38,512 nt of DNA from Phycisphaerales bacterium (GTDB taxonomy: Bacteria > Planctomycetota > Phycisphaerae > Phycisphaerales > SM1A02). This document shows, piece after piece, positions 1-9,434 of this stretch. How positions within the stretch are numbered: position 1 is the stretch's first letter; each line of letters begins with the position of its first letter. The stretch covers positions 1 to 38,512 of the forward strand of contig SIAA01000019.1 in the NCBI GenBank assembly GCA_009692045.1, given 5' to 3'. The translations under genes and the position numbers were made by a program. Below the pieces are notes generated by a model. That model was not told the origin of the DNA. It did no database searches and was given only the letters and a program-made list of their open reading frames with translations.

Positions 1-4
1 CCAA

Positions 5-86
<82 letters not shown>

Positions 87-135
87 GTGCAAGATGTCAA
101 TCCCGCATGCAGCGGGGGTCGCGAAGTGTAGCAGT

Positions 136-888
136 TCAGCGCCGCAGTCGCGCCTTGAGCGGCAGTCTGAACACGCGCAGCCACGAGGCGCGCGTCCTGG
201 GCGCGCGCACCCGCTTCGCTCGGTGCGAAAGCCATTTGTGCAGGGCCACGCTGAGCAGCAGTACCGCCAGAGAGGCGCCGACAATGATGATGACCTTGTG
301 GGCAGTGTTCTCCACGCCCTCTCCGAGCTTGGCAATGCCAACCCCCACCAGCATCTGCACAGGCACGGTGATGGCGGTCGTGGGCAGTTCGGCTGCGAAG
401 AACTTCCACCATGGCATATGGAGCATGCCAGCCATGGTCAGTACGGGTGTGCGAGTGCCAGGAATAAACCTCGCCACCACCACCGCCCAAGCGCCGCGCT
501 CATCCATCTGGTGCTTCACTTCGAGCAGCCGCCGCGGGTGAATCATGCGCAGGAACCACTTGGTGTGGAGCAGGCGGCTCCCGTACTTGCCGCACAGCCA
601 CACCCAGAGCATGTCACCGACGACGATTCCCAGATAGCCAGCGATACCTGCGCGCACGAACCAGCCCACACCGTCGTGAGCCTCGTAGGCGAAGTACCCC
701 GCGGGAAGCAGAATGAAGTCCTCAGTGATGTGCAGCCCGACCCCTGAAACCACGAATGCTAGGAAGATTCCGATCGGCCCCCACTCGATAATGAGGCGCG
801 CCAACTCACTACCAACTGCCGGCGCAGCCGGGTCGGTTGCGATGCTCGCGGCGCTACTCGCCAGATGGAGAATCTGAAAGTCGATCAC
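136..888 (-). CDS. DedA / SNARE-associated (VTT) family membrane protein
   Basis: This is a polytopic inner-membrane protein of 250 aa, a normal length for DedA proteins. DedA proteins act in membrane homeostasis and lipid scrambling (undecaprenyl-phosphate recycling in UptA/DedA relatives). Visible family landmarks are the re-entrant-loop region near residues 53-66 (E57, P62, G64), the G-D-M pair at 91-93, and the conserved RFIPGTRT box at 140-147 followed by MAG at 152-154. Hydrophobic segments cover about 32-52, 76-98, 134-155, 165-190 and 198-216. The C-terminus is strongly basic (many R/K from 217 on). The start is GTG at 888. A TATACT hexamer lies only 10 nt upstream and no Shine-Dalgarno is seen. 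The specific lipid substrate cannot be told from sequence. Confidence 0.9.
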   Translation of the reverse strand: MIDFQILHLASSAASIATDPAAPAVGSELARLIIEWGPIGIFLAFVVSGVGLHITEDFILLPAGYFAYEAHDGVGWFVRAGIAGYLGIVVGDMLWVWLCGKYGSRLLHTKWFLRMIHPRRLLEVKHQMDERGAWAVVVARFIPGTRTPVLTMAGMLHMPWWKFFAAELPTTAITVPVQMLVGVGIAKLGEGVENTAHKVIIIVGASLAVLLLSVALHKWLSHRAKRVRAPRTRASWLRVFRLPLKARLRR

Positions 889-898
889 TGAGAGCGCG

Positions 899-904
899 AG
901 TATA
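899..904 (-). promoter_or_regulatory. Putative -10 element (TATACT) of the DedA-family gene
   Basis: On the minus strand TATACT is followed by CGCGCTCTCA and then the GTG start at 888. The 10-nt spacing implies transcription starting only a few nt before, or at, the start codon. The 13-nt string TATACTCGCGCTC recurs before the HD-GYP gene (15914-15926 on the minus strand). No convincing -35 box was seen. Confidence 0.5.
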
Positions 905-1081
905 GAAGGGAGCGAGTTAGCGCGGTTGCTGTTTCATTCCAGACTGCAACGCCTGCAGTTGGTTCTGTCACTTCTTGCGCCTCTCGCGCCATACCAATGC
1001 CGTTGCCTGCTCAGTAAACGCCCTGTACTCAGGGTTCTTCAGCGTCTGCAGCAAATGCGCTGCCCAGCCGAGTGGTCCAAG
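905..1081. other. Intergenic stretch between the dedA-type gene and hppA
   Basis: Together with the -10 box and the terminator this forms the 297-bp gap from 889 to 1185. A minus-strand open frame ends with TGA at about 969 and reads ...NPEYRAFTEQATALVWRERRKK. It has no ATG, no good start site, and it reads back through the hppA terminator to a TAA. It is either chance or the 3' remnant of a lost small gene. Nothing else was recognised here. Confidence 0.4.
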
Positions 1082-1116
1082 ACAAAAGAAGCCCGCACCT
1101 GTTGAGGGTGCGGGCT
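1082..1116 (-). terminator. Rho-independent terminator downstream of hppA
   Basis: A perfect 10-bp GC-rich stem is present: AGCCCGCACC (1090-1099) pairs with GGTGCGGGCT (1107-1116) around a 7-nt loop. On the minus strand the hairpin is followed by TTCTTTTGTC, a T-rich tract. It lies about 70 bp after the hppA stop codon and is the only convincing intrinsic terminator found in the window. Confidence 0.88.
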
Positions 1117-1185
1117 GGTTGAGAGTCAGATTGAACTGCCGCTGCGGGTGTTAGAAAGTCCGCGACCTCGGCTCTCGGCGCGATC

Positions 1186-3714
<2,529 letters not shown>

Positions 3715-3804
3715 GAGATTCTTTCCATTTGGGTTTCGTGCGGGGGTATCCCGTTTGAGGGTGAGGAGTGTATCGAACAGTTACCCTTCTGTCATCCCCT
3801 CCCC

Positions 3805-4812
3805 ATGCTTGCCAATCGCCTACAGAACCGGTTTCGTCATCTGCGCAAATGGGCGCGGCGCAGCGGCGTCCAGTGTTTTCGGGTGTATGAGAGGGATATT
3901 CCCGAGTTCCCAGTGATCGTCGACTGGTACGACGGGGATGTAGTCGCATGGATTCATCCTCGGCGCAAGGATGAAACCATCGAGCAGGAGGTGGCGTTCC
4001 TGGAACTCTGCCAGAGCGAAGTCATCAAGGCATTCGCTCTGCAGCCGGAGAGATTGTTCATCAAGGAGAGGCAGAGGCAGCGAGGGATGGCCCAGTATGA
4101 GAGAGCCGGCGCCGCCGGGCAAACCAGGACCGTGATGGAGCAGGGGCTCAAGTTTGAGGTGAATCTCACTGACTATCTGGACACAGGTCTGTTTCTCGAT
4201 CATCGCATGACGCGGCAGATGGTGCGTCAGTCCGCTGCCGGGAAGCGCGTGCTAAATCTGTTCGCCTACACCGGCGCCTTCACGGTGTACGCCGCGGCTG
4301 GCGGGGCACTGCGCACGGTCACGATTGACATGAGTAATACCTATCTGGCCTGGTGCCAGCGCAATCTGCTGCTGAACGAGGTTGAGGCGAGCTCCATCGG
4401 TGTTCCAGATGCGGCGCAGCACCAGATCATTCACGCTGACTGTTTGGCATGGCTGGATCATCGCCCCAATGTTGCCGAGCAGTTTGACATCGTTGTGTGT
4501 GATCCACCCACCTTCAGTAACAGCAAGCGCATGCGCGATGACAGTTTCAGCGTGGATCGAGATTGGTCAGCGCTGCTGGCATCGATTGTGCCCTGCGTAG
4601 CACCCGGAGGCGTCATCTACTTCAGCACCAACTCCCGCTCGTTCTCGCTCTCACTCGAAGGGCTGCCACCAGGATGGAGTGCTAGAGACATCAGCAGATT
4701 CACGCAATCGGAGGACTTCTCCCAATCGCGCAACACTCATCGCTGCTGGATTCTCGGGGCTGGCGAGCAGGCCCCGCTCGCACCCAAGCCCAAGTGGATA
4801 GAGCCCGACTGA
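3805..4812 (+). CDS. rlmK: Stand-alone RlmK-type 23S rRNA guanine-N7 methyltransferase
   Basis: Predicted SAM-dependent enzyme that makes m7G2069 (E. coli numbering) in 23S rRNA. The 335-aa protein matches the C-terminal half (RlmK) of the two-domain E. coli RlmKL. It begins MLANRLQNRF, nearly as the E. coli domain does, then has the PUA-like region and NLTDYLDTGLFLDHR at 120-134. SAM motif I is LNLFAYTGAF at 150-159, and the catalytic CDPPTFSNSKRM segment is at 232-243. The N-terminal THUMP/RlmL half that makes m2G2445 is absent, so that activity is either encoded elsewhere or missing. The gene is divergent from hppA across a 90-bp spacer. The start ATG has no Shine-Dalgarno; a TACCCT hexamer sits 17 nt upstream. 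Confidence 0.9.
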   Translation: MLANRLQNRFRHLRKWARRSGVQCFRVYERDIPEFPVIVDWYDGDVVAWIHPRRKDETIEQEVAFLELCQSEVIKAFALQPERLFIKERQRQRGMAQYERAGAAGQTRTVMEQGLKFEVNLTDYLDTGLFLDHRMTRQMVRQSAAGKRVLNLFAYTGAFTVYAAAGGALRTVTIDMSNTYLAWCQRNLLLNEVEASSIGVPDAAQHQIIHADCLAWLDHRPNVAEQFDIVVCDPPTFSNSKRMRDDSFSVDRDWSALLASIVPCVAPGGVIYFSTNSRSFSLSLEGLPPGWSARDISRFTQSEDFSQSRNTHRCWILGAGEQAPLAPKPKWIEPD

Positions 4813-4821
4813 TCGCGGCTG

Positions 4822-5952
4822 TCACCCATCGCTGGCGCGCAACAAAAACTCCGGAGCATCAGGCAGTTTTTTGGCCCAGACCTGAGGGCCGACCCCCGGC
4901 GTTGTCAGATCGAACCGGAGGATCGACTTACTCTTGCGGTCACCCACAAAGAGGTTCTCGCCCCGAATGGTGAGCGCGGATGGTTCATCGGGGCACACTC
5001 CCGAACCTGCGAACACGGTTACCGCGCGGGTGCTGAGATCCACTACAAAGATGCAGTGCGCTTCATTGTCTCCGATGTACATCTTGGTCTGCGCCTCGTT
5101 CAGCACCAACTGAATAGGACTCTTGAGGCCGCGCGACTCGTCGGCGATCACGCTGGTGATCGCTCCAGTGCTGCTGTCATAGATGGCGACTCGATGCGCG
5201 CCCTTGTCGGCGACGGCGATGGTGCCATCCGGCATTGTCAGCAAGCCGCGAACCTCCACCAGCCCCGAAGGTGAGACGGTGCGCGCGGGAATCAGCACGC
5301 CCGGGGAGAGCCGCAAAGACTGCAGGGAATGGGGAGAGGGAACAGGACTTCCCTTCTCCGCGGACCCCACCCCGCCGAACCGCGTCACCGTGTTCGTGTC
5401 CTGATCACTGGCATATATGGTTCCATCCGCACCGACGACGACGGCGTAAGTGTGCACCAGCGCCGGATCAGCCTCGGCCGAGTAACCCGCGAACACTTCG
5501 ATGAATGGGCGCACGCCATCGGCACCGGTGGGGCCGTAGCGCAGAAGTCTCGTGTCATTCTTGAAGGCGTTCACCACCAGTAGTGAGCCATCAGCAAGAT
5601 GGGCCATGCCCCGAAGGTCTTTGGTGCTACCCACGCTATCGGGGGCGCTGCCGAGCACCTTCTCTACTACATCTCCCGACTCGCTGAGGCCGACAACGGA
5701 GTTGCCTCCCTTGTCACCGTGCAGCGTGACATACCAACTGATGCCACCCGCCTGAGCATCGTGCGCGTGCCCATGCTTCCCGTCTGCCGGCGGAGCGCCA
5801 CCGGCATCCGCGGGAGTTTCATCCTCATGATGGTGCTTGTGCCCCTGATCCTGACGGTCGCTCGAAGCGGCGCCAAACAATGATGCGGAGAGACTCCCGA
5901 AGGTGAAGAGGACCAGTACTGCGGCGCGGAGGCGCGGGGGGCGATTTAGCAT
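4822..5952 (-). CDS. Secreted NHL-like beta-propeller protein with His-rich N-terminus
   Basis: Exported protein of 376 aa with no assigned reaction. Residues 1-28 look like a signal peptide (basic start, hydrophobic core at 10-24, AAS cleavage region). A low-complexity linker then carries seven histidines (38, 40-42, 60, 62, 64) mixed with Asp/Glu, which could bind Zn, Cu or Ni. From about 72 to the end the sequence repeats short blocks such as ADGSLLVV, ADGTIYASD, PDGTIAVAD and KMYIGD, typical of six-bladed NHL/SMP-30-type propellers. Such domains bind ligands or proteins, or in some families are lactonases. It converges with rlmK with a 9-bp gap. A TATCCT hexamer lies 13 nt before the ATG. 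Propeller fold is fairly sure; function is unknown. Confidence 0.8.
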   Translation of the reverse strand: MLNRPPRLRAAVLVLFTFGSLSASLFGAASSDRQDQGHKHHHEDETPADAGGAPPADGKHGHAHDAQAGGISWYVTLHGDKGGNSVVGLSESGDVVEKVLGSAPDSVGSTKDLRGMAHLADGSLLVVNAFKNDTRLLRYGPTGADGVRPFIEVFAGYSAEADPALVHTYAVVVGADGTIYASDQDTNTVTRFGGVGSAEKGSPVPSPHSLQSLRLSPGVLIPARTVSPSGLVEVRGLLTMPDGTIAVADKGAHRVAIYDSSTGAITSVIADESRGLKSPIQLVLNEAQTKMYIGDNEAHCIFVVDLSTRAVTVFAGSGVCPDEPSALTIRGENLFVGDRKSKSILRFDLTTPGVGPQVWAKKLPDAPEFLLRASDG

Positions 5953-5965
5953 AATGATTGCTCAG

Positions 5966-5971
5966 AGGATA
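5966..5971 (-). promoter_or_regulatory. Putative -10 element (TATCCT) of the His-rich propeller gene
   Basis: TATCCT on the minus strand lies 13 nt before the ATG at 5952, so a 5' leader would be only about 6 nt, too short for a Shine-Dalgarno. The complement (GATACAT, plus strand) could equally serve the divergent gene that starts at 6008. Confidence 0.35.
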
Positions 5972-6007
5972 CATTGCAGAGGTGCGCCAATCGCCCACGG
6001 AGGTCCG

Positions 6008-6784
6008 ATGAAACTAGCGACGATCTTGACTGTGCTCACATTGTGCTCCGCTGCCCACGCCGGTGGTGAGGGCGCGGCCAATGAGTTGTTCGGCATGAGC
6101 ACGGCCCCCGCGCCACCCGTCACTGAAGCGGATTTCCTCTCGAGTTTCGAGCAGTTCAACAACCAGTGGTTCGTGTTCAGTCTCACCCTGGGACTTCTGC
6201 TGTCTGTGGTCTGCAGCTTCATCATGGCGATGCACCCCACGCGGACGGGCCGAATCGACCCCATCGGTGACATCGAGAATCGCAAGACTCTCGTGCTGCT
6301 CGGCATGGTTGGCGCGGTCGTTGCGGAGCTCGTCAGAGTTCAGCCTGTCCTCGCGTTCGTCGTGTTTGGCATCGGTGGACTCATCCGCTTTCGGACGGTT
6401 CTCAGTGATCCTCGGCTCACCGCCAAAGCGGTGTTTGTGGTGGTCGTGGGACTTGCCTGCGGAACACAGGCCTATGCCATGGCAGTGTTCGTGACCATCT
6501 TCGGCTGGATGCTGTGCGCCTGGCTAGGTCGGCGCATGGGTGCGAGATTCAAACTGCGAGTGCCATCGGGGATTGATCCTCACGATGTGATGCCTGCCGC
6601 GCTTGAGTTCCTTCGTCGCAATCATTGGCGAGTTGCCTCGTCCTCTGTTGTGGCGGAGAAGCGGCAGATTCTCATCCTCGCCGAGATCAGTTCCAATGTG
6701 GATATGTCCGGTGTGATCAGGTCTATGCAGGCGTGTCTGCCCAGAGCAGCAGGCCTGATTGAGGTGACTGTTACCACTGAGTGA
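6008..6784 (+). CDS. DUF4956-type membrane protein (MgtC-like region)
   Basis: Function not established. The 258-aa protein has a signal-like segment (1-18), a short periplasmic stretch, one TM at about 55-74 and then three close membrane segments at about 95-108, 112-124 and 141-168. Within these lies GLIRFRT at 124-130 followed by DPR. This is the hallmark of DUF4956 proteins, which pair an R-F-R-T loop with a small C-terminal cytoplasmic alpha/beta domain (here about 183-258). The start at 6008 is chosen because GGAGG sits at 5999-6003; the frame stays open upstream to 5903. It is followed after 10 nt by the ABC ATPase gene, suggesting one transcript. Some DUF4956 proteins neighbour CotH or VTC polyphosphate proteins, but neither is present here. 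Confidence 0.7.
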   Translation: MKLATILTVLTLCSAAHAGGEGAANELFGMSTAPAPPVTEADFLSSFEQFNNQWFVFSLTLGLLLSVVCSFIMAMHPTRTGRIDPIGDIENRKTLVLLGMVGAVVAELVRVQPVLAFVVFGIGGLIRFRTVLSDPRLTAKAVFVVVVGLACGTQAYAMAVFVTIFGWMLCAWLGRRMGARFKLRVPSGIDPHDVMPAALEFLRRNHWRVASSSVVAEKRQILILAEISSNVDMSGVIRSMQACLPRAAGLIEVTVTTE

Positions 6785-6794
6785 GTTGGCCCCC

Positions 6795-7619
6795 ATGCTG
6801 AGGTTCCAGTCTGTAACACGAACCTTCGAGGGACGAGGCGGCGTTTGCGACATCTCGCTCACGGTCGACGCTGGCAGCTGCGTCGCGGTCATGGGCGCGT
6901 CGGGCTGTGGAAAAACTACATTGCTCCGCATCGCTGCCGGACTCGAGAGCACTTCGAGTGGCTCGGTGGTGCGCAGTTCGGAGGCGCGCGGCGCGTTGCC
7001 GCGCAGCTCAGTTGCTGCCGGAGCGGAAGTCGCTGAAGTGGGCGTGTGCTTTCAGGAGCCGAGGTTGCTGCCCTGGCGCAGTGCCCTGCGAAATGTGGCA
7101 TTGCCCCTGGAACTGCGCGGCGTGCCGCGCAGCGTGTGCCGTGAGCGCGCATCAGCAGCACTGGCGATGGTGGGACTGGACGCATGGGAGAGCGCCTATC
7201 CCGCCCAACTCTCCGGCGGAATGCGCATGCGAGTGGGATTGGCGCGCGCACTCGTCACCGAACCCAAAGTGTTGCTTCTCGATGAGCCGTGCTCGGCACT
7301 CGATGTGGTCACGCGATTCGAGATCGAGGATCACATCGCGCGCCTGCAGCACCAACTCTCCATGACGGTTCTTCTGGTGACTCACGCTATAGATGAAGCA
7401 GCATTCCTCGCCAATCAGGTAGTGGTGCTCACGGGCGTCCCTGGGCGCGTCGCCAGCACCATCAGAGTGAATCTGAGTTCCCGTGAGCCGAGCGTGCGCA
7501 ATACGCCGGAGTTTGAGAGTGCGCTCGCGCAGGTGTTGCAGGGACTTCACGCCGCCGCGCTAGCAGGGGGGCGATCTCATGATTGCCAGCGCGGCCCTAG
7601 CAGGGGGGCGATCTCATGA
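6795..7619 (+). CDS. ABC transporter ATP-binding protein, NitT/TauT (SsuB-like) family
   Basis: Cytoplasmic ATPase that energises the importer encoded with the next two genes. The 274-aa protein has a complete nucleotide-binding domain: Walker A GASGCGKT at 34-41, Q-loop FQEPRLLPW at 86-94, signature LSGGM at 139-143, Walker B LLLDEP at 160-165, and switch His197. The Q-loop wording and short length fit the nitrate/taurine/pyrimidine importer family. A TTG at 6786 is an alternative start, but ATG at 6795 matches family N-termini. The stop overlaps the permease start as ATGA. The last about 20 residues (from LAGGRSHDC) are encoded by a duplicated 27-bp segment and are not family-conserved, so the present C-terminus may be recent. 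Confidence 0.93.
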   Translation: MLRFQSVTRTFEGRGGVCDISLTVDAGSCVAVMGASGCGKTTLLRIAAGLESTSSGSVVRSSEARGALPRSSVAAGAEVAEVGVCFQEPRLLPWRSALRNVALPLELRGVPRSVCRERASAALAMVGLDAWESAYPAQLSGGMRMRVGLARALVTEPKVLLLDEPCSALDVVTRFEIEDHIARLQHQLSMTVLLVTHAIDEAAFLANQVVVLTGVPGRVASTIRVNLSSREPSVRNTPEFESALAQVLQGLHAAALAGGRSHDCQRGPSRGAIS

Positions 7620-7623
7620 TTGC
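7560..7623 (+). repeat. 27-bp direct repeat spanning the ATPase/permease junction
   Basis: The 27 bases at 7560-7586 recur exactly at 7597-7623, offset 37 bp. Each copy carries a G-rich ribosome-binding region (AGGGGGGCG) and an ATGA. Only the second ATG (7616) is in frame with the permease. The first (7579) opens a different frame of 213 codons that runs inside the permease gene. Because 37 is not a multiple of three, the duplication also determines where the ATPase frame stops. Confidence 0.97.
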
Positions 7624-8422
7624 GCGCGTGTCCCGAGTGGGCGCACTGTGGTCACGCCTGTGGCCTCCGACTCTTCTTCTGCTGCTGCTGATTGTCATCT
7701 GGGCGCTGGCGGTTTATTCGTTCGACCTGCCTGCCTATCTGGTGCCATCGCCGAGTGCCGTTCTAGCCGCGGCAAGAGAGCGATCCGATGCGCTCATGTG
7801 GGCGTGTTGGATCACGGCGCAATCCGCCTTCGTGGGACTGTTGATCGCGGCTCTATTTGGAGTCGCTGGTGGGGCGATCATTGCGTCGAGCAGACTCCTG
7901 CTGCGTGGCGCTTATCCCATCGCGTCATTTCTGCAGATGGTCCCGTTAGTGGCAATCGCTCCGCTTCTGGTCATCTGGCTTGGCTACGGCAGTCCGCCTG
8001 CCACTGCAGCGGCGGCCCTGGTGGCACTCTTTCCCGTACTCGCCAACACCATCGATGGCTTGCGCGCAGTCGATCCCACTCTGCGCGAAGTGTTCGCGCT
8101 ACACAAAGCACCGCGATTGGCCAGGTGGTGGAAACTCGAGTTGCCCAGCGCCGTTCCCGGAATCGTCACCGGGCTGCGAGTGGCGGCAGGGCTCAGCGTG
8201 ATCGGCGCCATCGTTGGTGAGTTTGTGTGTGGCTATGGTGGTGATCGCGCTCCCATCGGTATGGTGGTGATGACCGCCATGCGGGAGTCGCGGACAGACC
8301 TTGTTTTTGCGGCGATTGCCCTGTCATCGATGGTGGGGCTTCTGCTCTTTGCGGTGGTAAACCTGATCGGAGTGCTGCTTCTTCGTAAGTGGCATCCATC
8401 CGCAGATACGCTCTCCCCATGA
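7616..8422 (+). CDS. ABC transporter permease, NitT/TauT (SsuC-like) family
   Basis: Inner-membrane subunit of the importer, 268 aa with about six membrane helices (roughly 18-36, 68-90, 103-123, 127-146, 186-205, 240-260). The EAA-type coupling loop that docks the ATPase is visible around 148-182: GLRAVDPTLREVF, then LELPSAVPGI. The start at 7616 follows the second copy of the 27-bp repeat and overlaps the ATPase stop. The gene ends with another ATGA overlap, where the binding-protein ATG begins at 8419, so the three subunits are translationally coupled. Confidence 0.92.
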   Translation: MIARVSRVGALWSRLWPPTLLLLLLIVIWALAVYSFDLPAYLVPSPSAVLAAARERSDALMWACWITAQSAFVGLLIAALFGVAGGAIIASSRLLLRGAYPIASFLQMVPLVAIAPLLVIWLGYGSPPATAAAALVALFPVLANTIDGLRAVDPTLREVFALHKAPRLARWWKLELPSAVPGIVTGLRVAAGLSVIGAIVGEFVCGYGGDRAPIGMVVMTAMRESRTDLVFAAIALSSMVGLLLFAVVNLIGVLLLRKWHPSADTLSP

Positions 8423-9423
8423 CCGCCGCTTGCGCCCGTTCGTCCCGCGCCATTTCGTCCTACTGCCTGCTCGGGGCGGCACTGCTTCTCGGTGGCGGAT
8501 GCGATGATCAGTCTGCCCAGAGCGCCGCGCCAACCATTCGCGTTCAGCTCGACTGGGTTCCCGAGCCAGAACATGGCGGAATATTCGCGGCCGAGCAACT
8601 GGGGCTATTCAAGGCCGCTGGTCTGAGCGTGGAGATCATCAAGGGTGCGCCAGGCGTGCCGGTGGCGCAGATGGTGGCCAGCGGAACCTGTGAAGTCGGC
8701 GTGCTCAGCGGCGATCAGGTGCTCACCACTAGGTCTCGTGGCGGTGATGTGGTGGCGGTGTACGCCACCTTCGAGACGAATCCCACGGCGGTGATGGTGC
8801 ATGAGTCCAGTCCAGTCAAGTCACTGGCGGACTTGTGGACCAGTGGCGGCACGCTCGCTACTGAACCAGGATTGCCCTGGATCAATCTGATGGATGCCAA
8901 GTACGGCAAGGGCAAAGTGCAGATTGTGGCAACGACTGGAGGGCTGGCCCTGTTCAAGGCCAACCCTGACTTGGCGCAGAGCATTTTCATCACAGCCGAG
9001 CCAGTGCAGTTGAAGCTGCAGAATGTTGCGGTGCGTGCTTTCAGTGTCGCCGAGAGCGGTTACAACCCTTATGTCTCCGCCTACTGCGTCAGCGGCAGTT
9101 ATCTGCGCGAGCAGCGGGTGGAACTTCTCAAGTTTCTCGCGGCACTTCAGGCGGGCTGGGCTGCCTACCAGGCCGAGCCAAGCCGATTCAATCCCGGCAT
9201 CGCTGCTCTGAATCCTGCCATGACTGTGGAGGCGATGAATCTGGCGGCTCTGGTGCAGCACAATTATGTTGGTGGTGACGAATCGAAGGTTCACGGACTC
9301 GGCTGGATGAGTCCGAAGCGTTGGGAGGAGACAGAAAAGATTCTTCGAGATACCGGTCTGCTCGCCGCGCCCGTCGAATGGCAGCGAGCCTTTGCCAACT
9401 TGCTACCTCAGCCGCAGCAGTAA
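8419..9423 (+). CDS. ABC transporter substrate-binding protein, NMT1/THI5-like
   Basis: Periplasmic or lipid-anchored receptor of the importer, 334 aa. The N-terminus has a basic start, a hydrophobic core and GGGC at 25-28. This is a weak lipobox, since the -3 residue is Gly rather than Leu. The mature part opens with the segment RVQLDWVPEPEHGG, which matches the LDWxPxxxHxG start of NMT1/THI5-type proteins. These bind thiamine-pyrimidine precursors, riboflavin or related small organics. No TPP riboswitch motif is visible upstream of the operon, so a thiamine link is only a possibility. The ATG overlaps the permease stop (ATGA). Ligand identity cannot be read from sequence. Confidence 0.88.
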   Translation: MTAACARSSRAISSYCLLGAALLLGGGCDDQSAQSAAPTIRVQLDWVPEPEHGGIFAAEQLGLFKAAGLSVEIIKGAPGVPVAQMVASGTCEVGVLSGDQVLTTRSRGGDVVAVYATFETNPTAVMVHESSPVKSLADLWTSGGTLATEPGLPWINLMDAKYGKGKVQIVATTGGLALFKANPDLAQSIFITAEPVQLKLQNVAVRAFSVAESGYNPYVSAYCVSGSYLREQRVELLKFLAALQAGWAAYQAEPSRFNPGIAALNPAMTVEAMNLAALVQHNYVGGDESKVHGLGWMSPKRWEETEKILRDTGLLAAPVEWQRAFANLLPQPQQ

Positions 9424-9434
9424 GGCCACACATC

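Noticed and set aside
962-1150. Short minus-strand frame ending ...RAFTEQATALVWRERRKK
   Set aside because: No start codon, reads through the hppA terminator stem, and has no recognisable family; could be a relic but is not supported as a gene.
5953-6007. Possible TPP riboswitch ahead of the NMT1-type importer operon
   Set aside because: The 55-bp leader is too short and lacks the conserved CUGAGA and related thi-box strings.
7579-8220. 213-codon frame starting at the first copy of the 27-bp repeat
   Set aside because: Overlaps the permease out of frame and has no transmembrane or domain signature; kept only as a consequence of the repeat.
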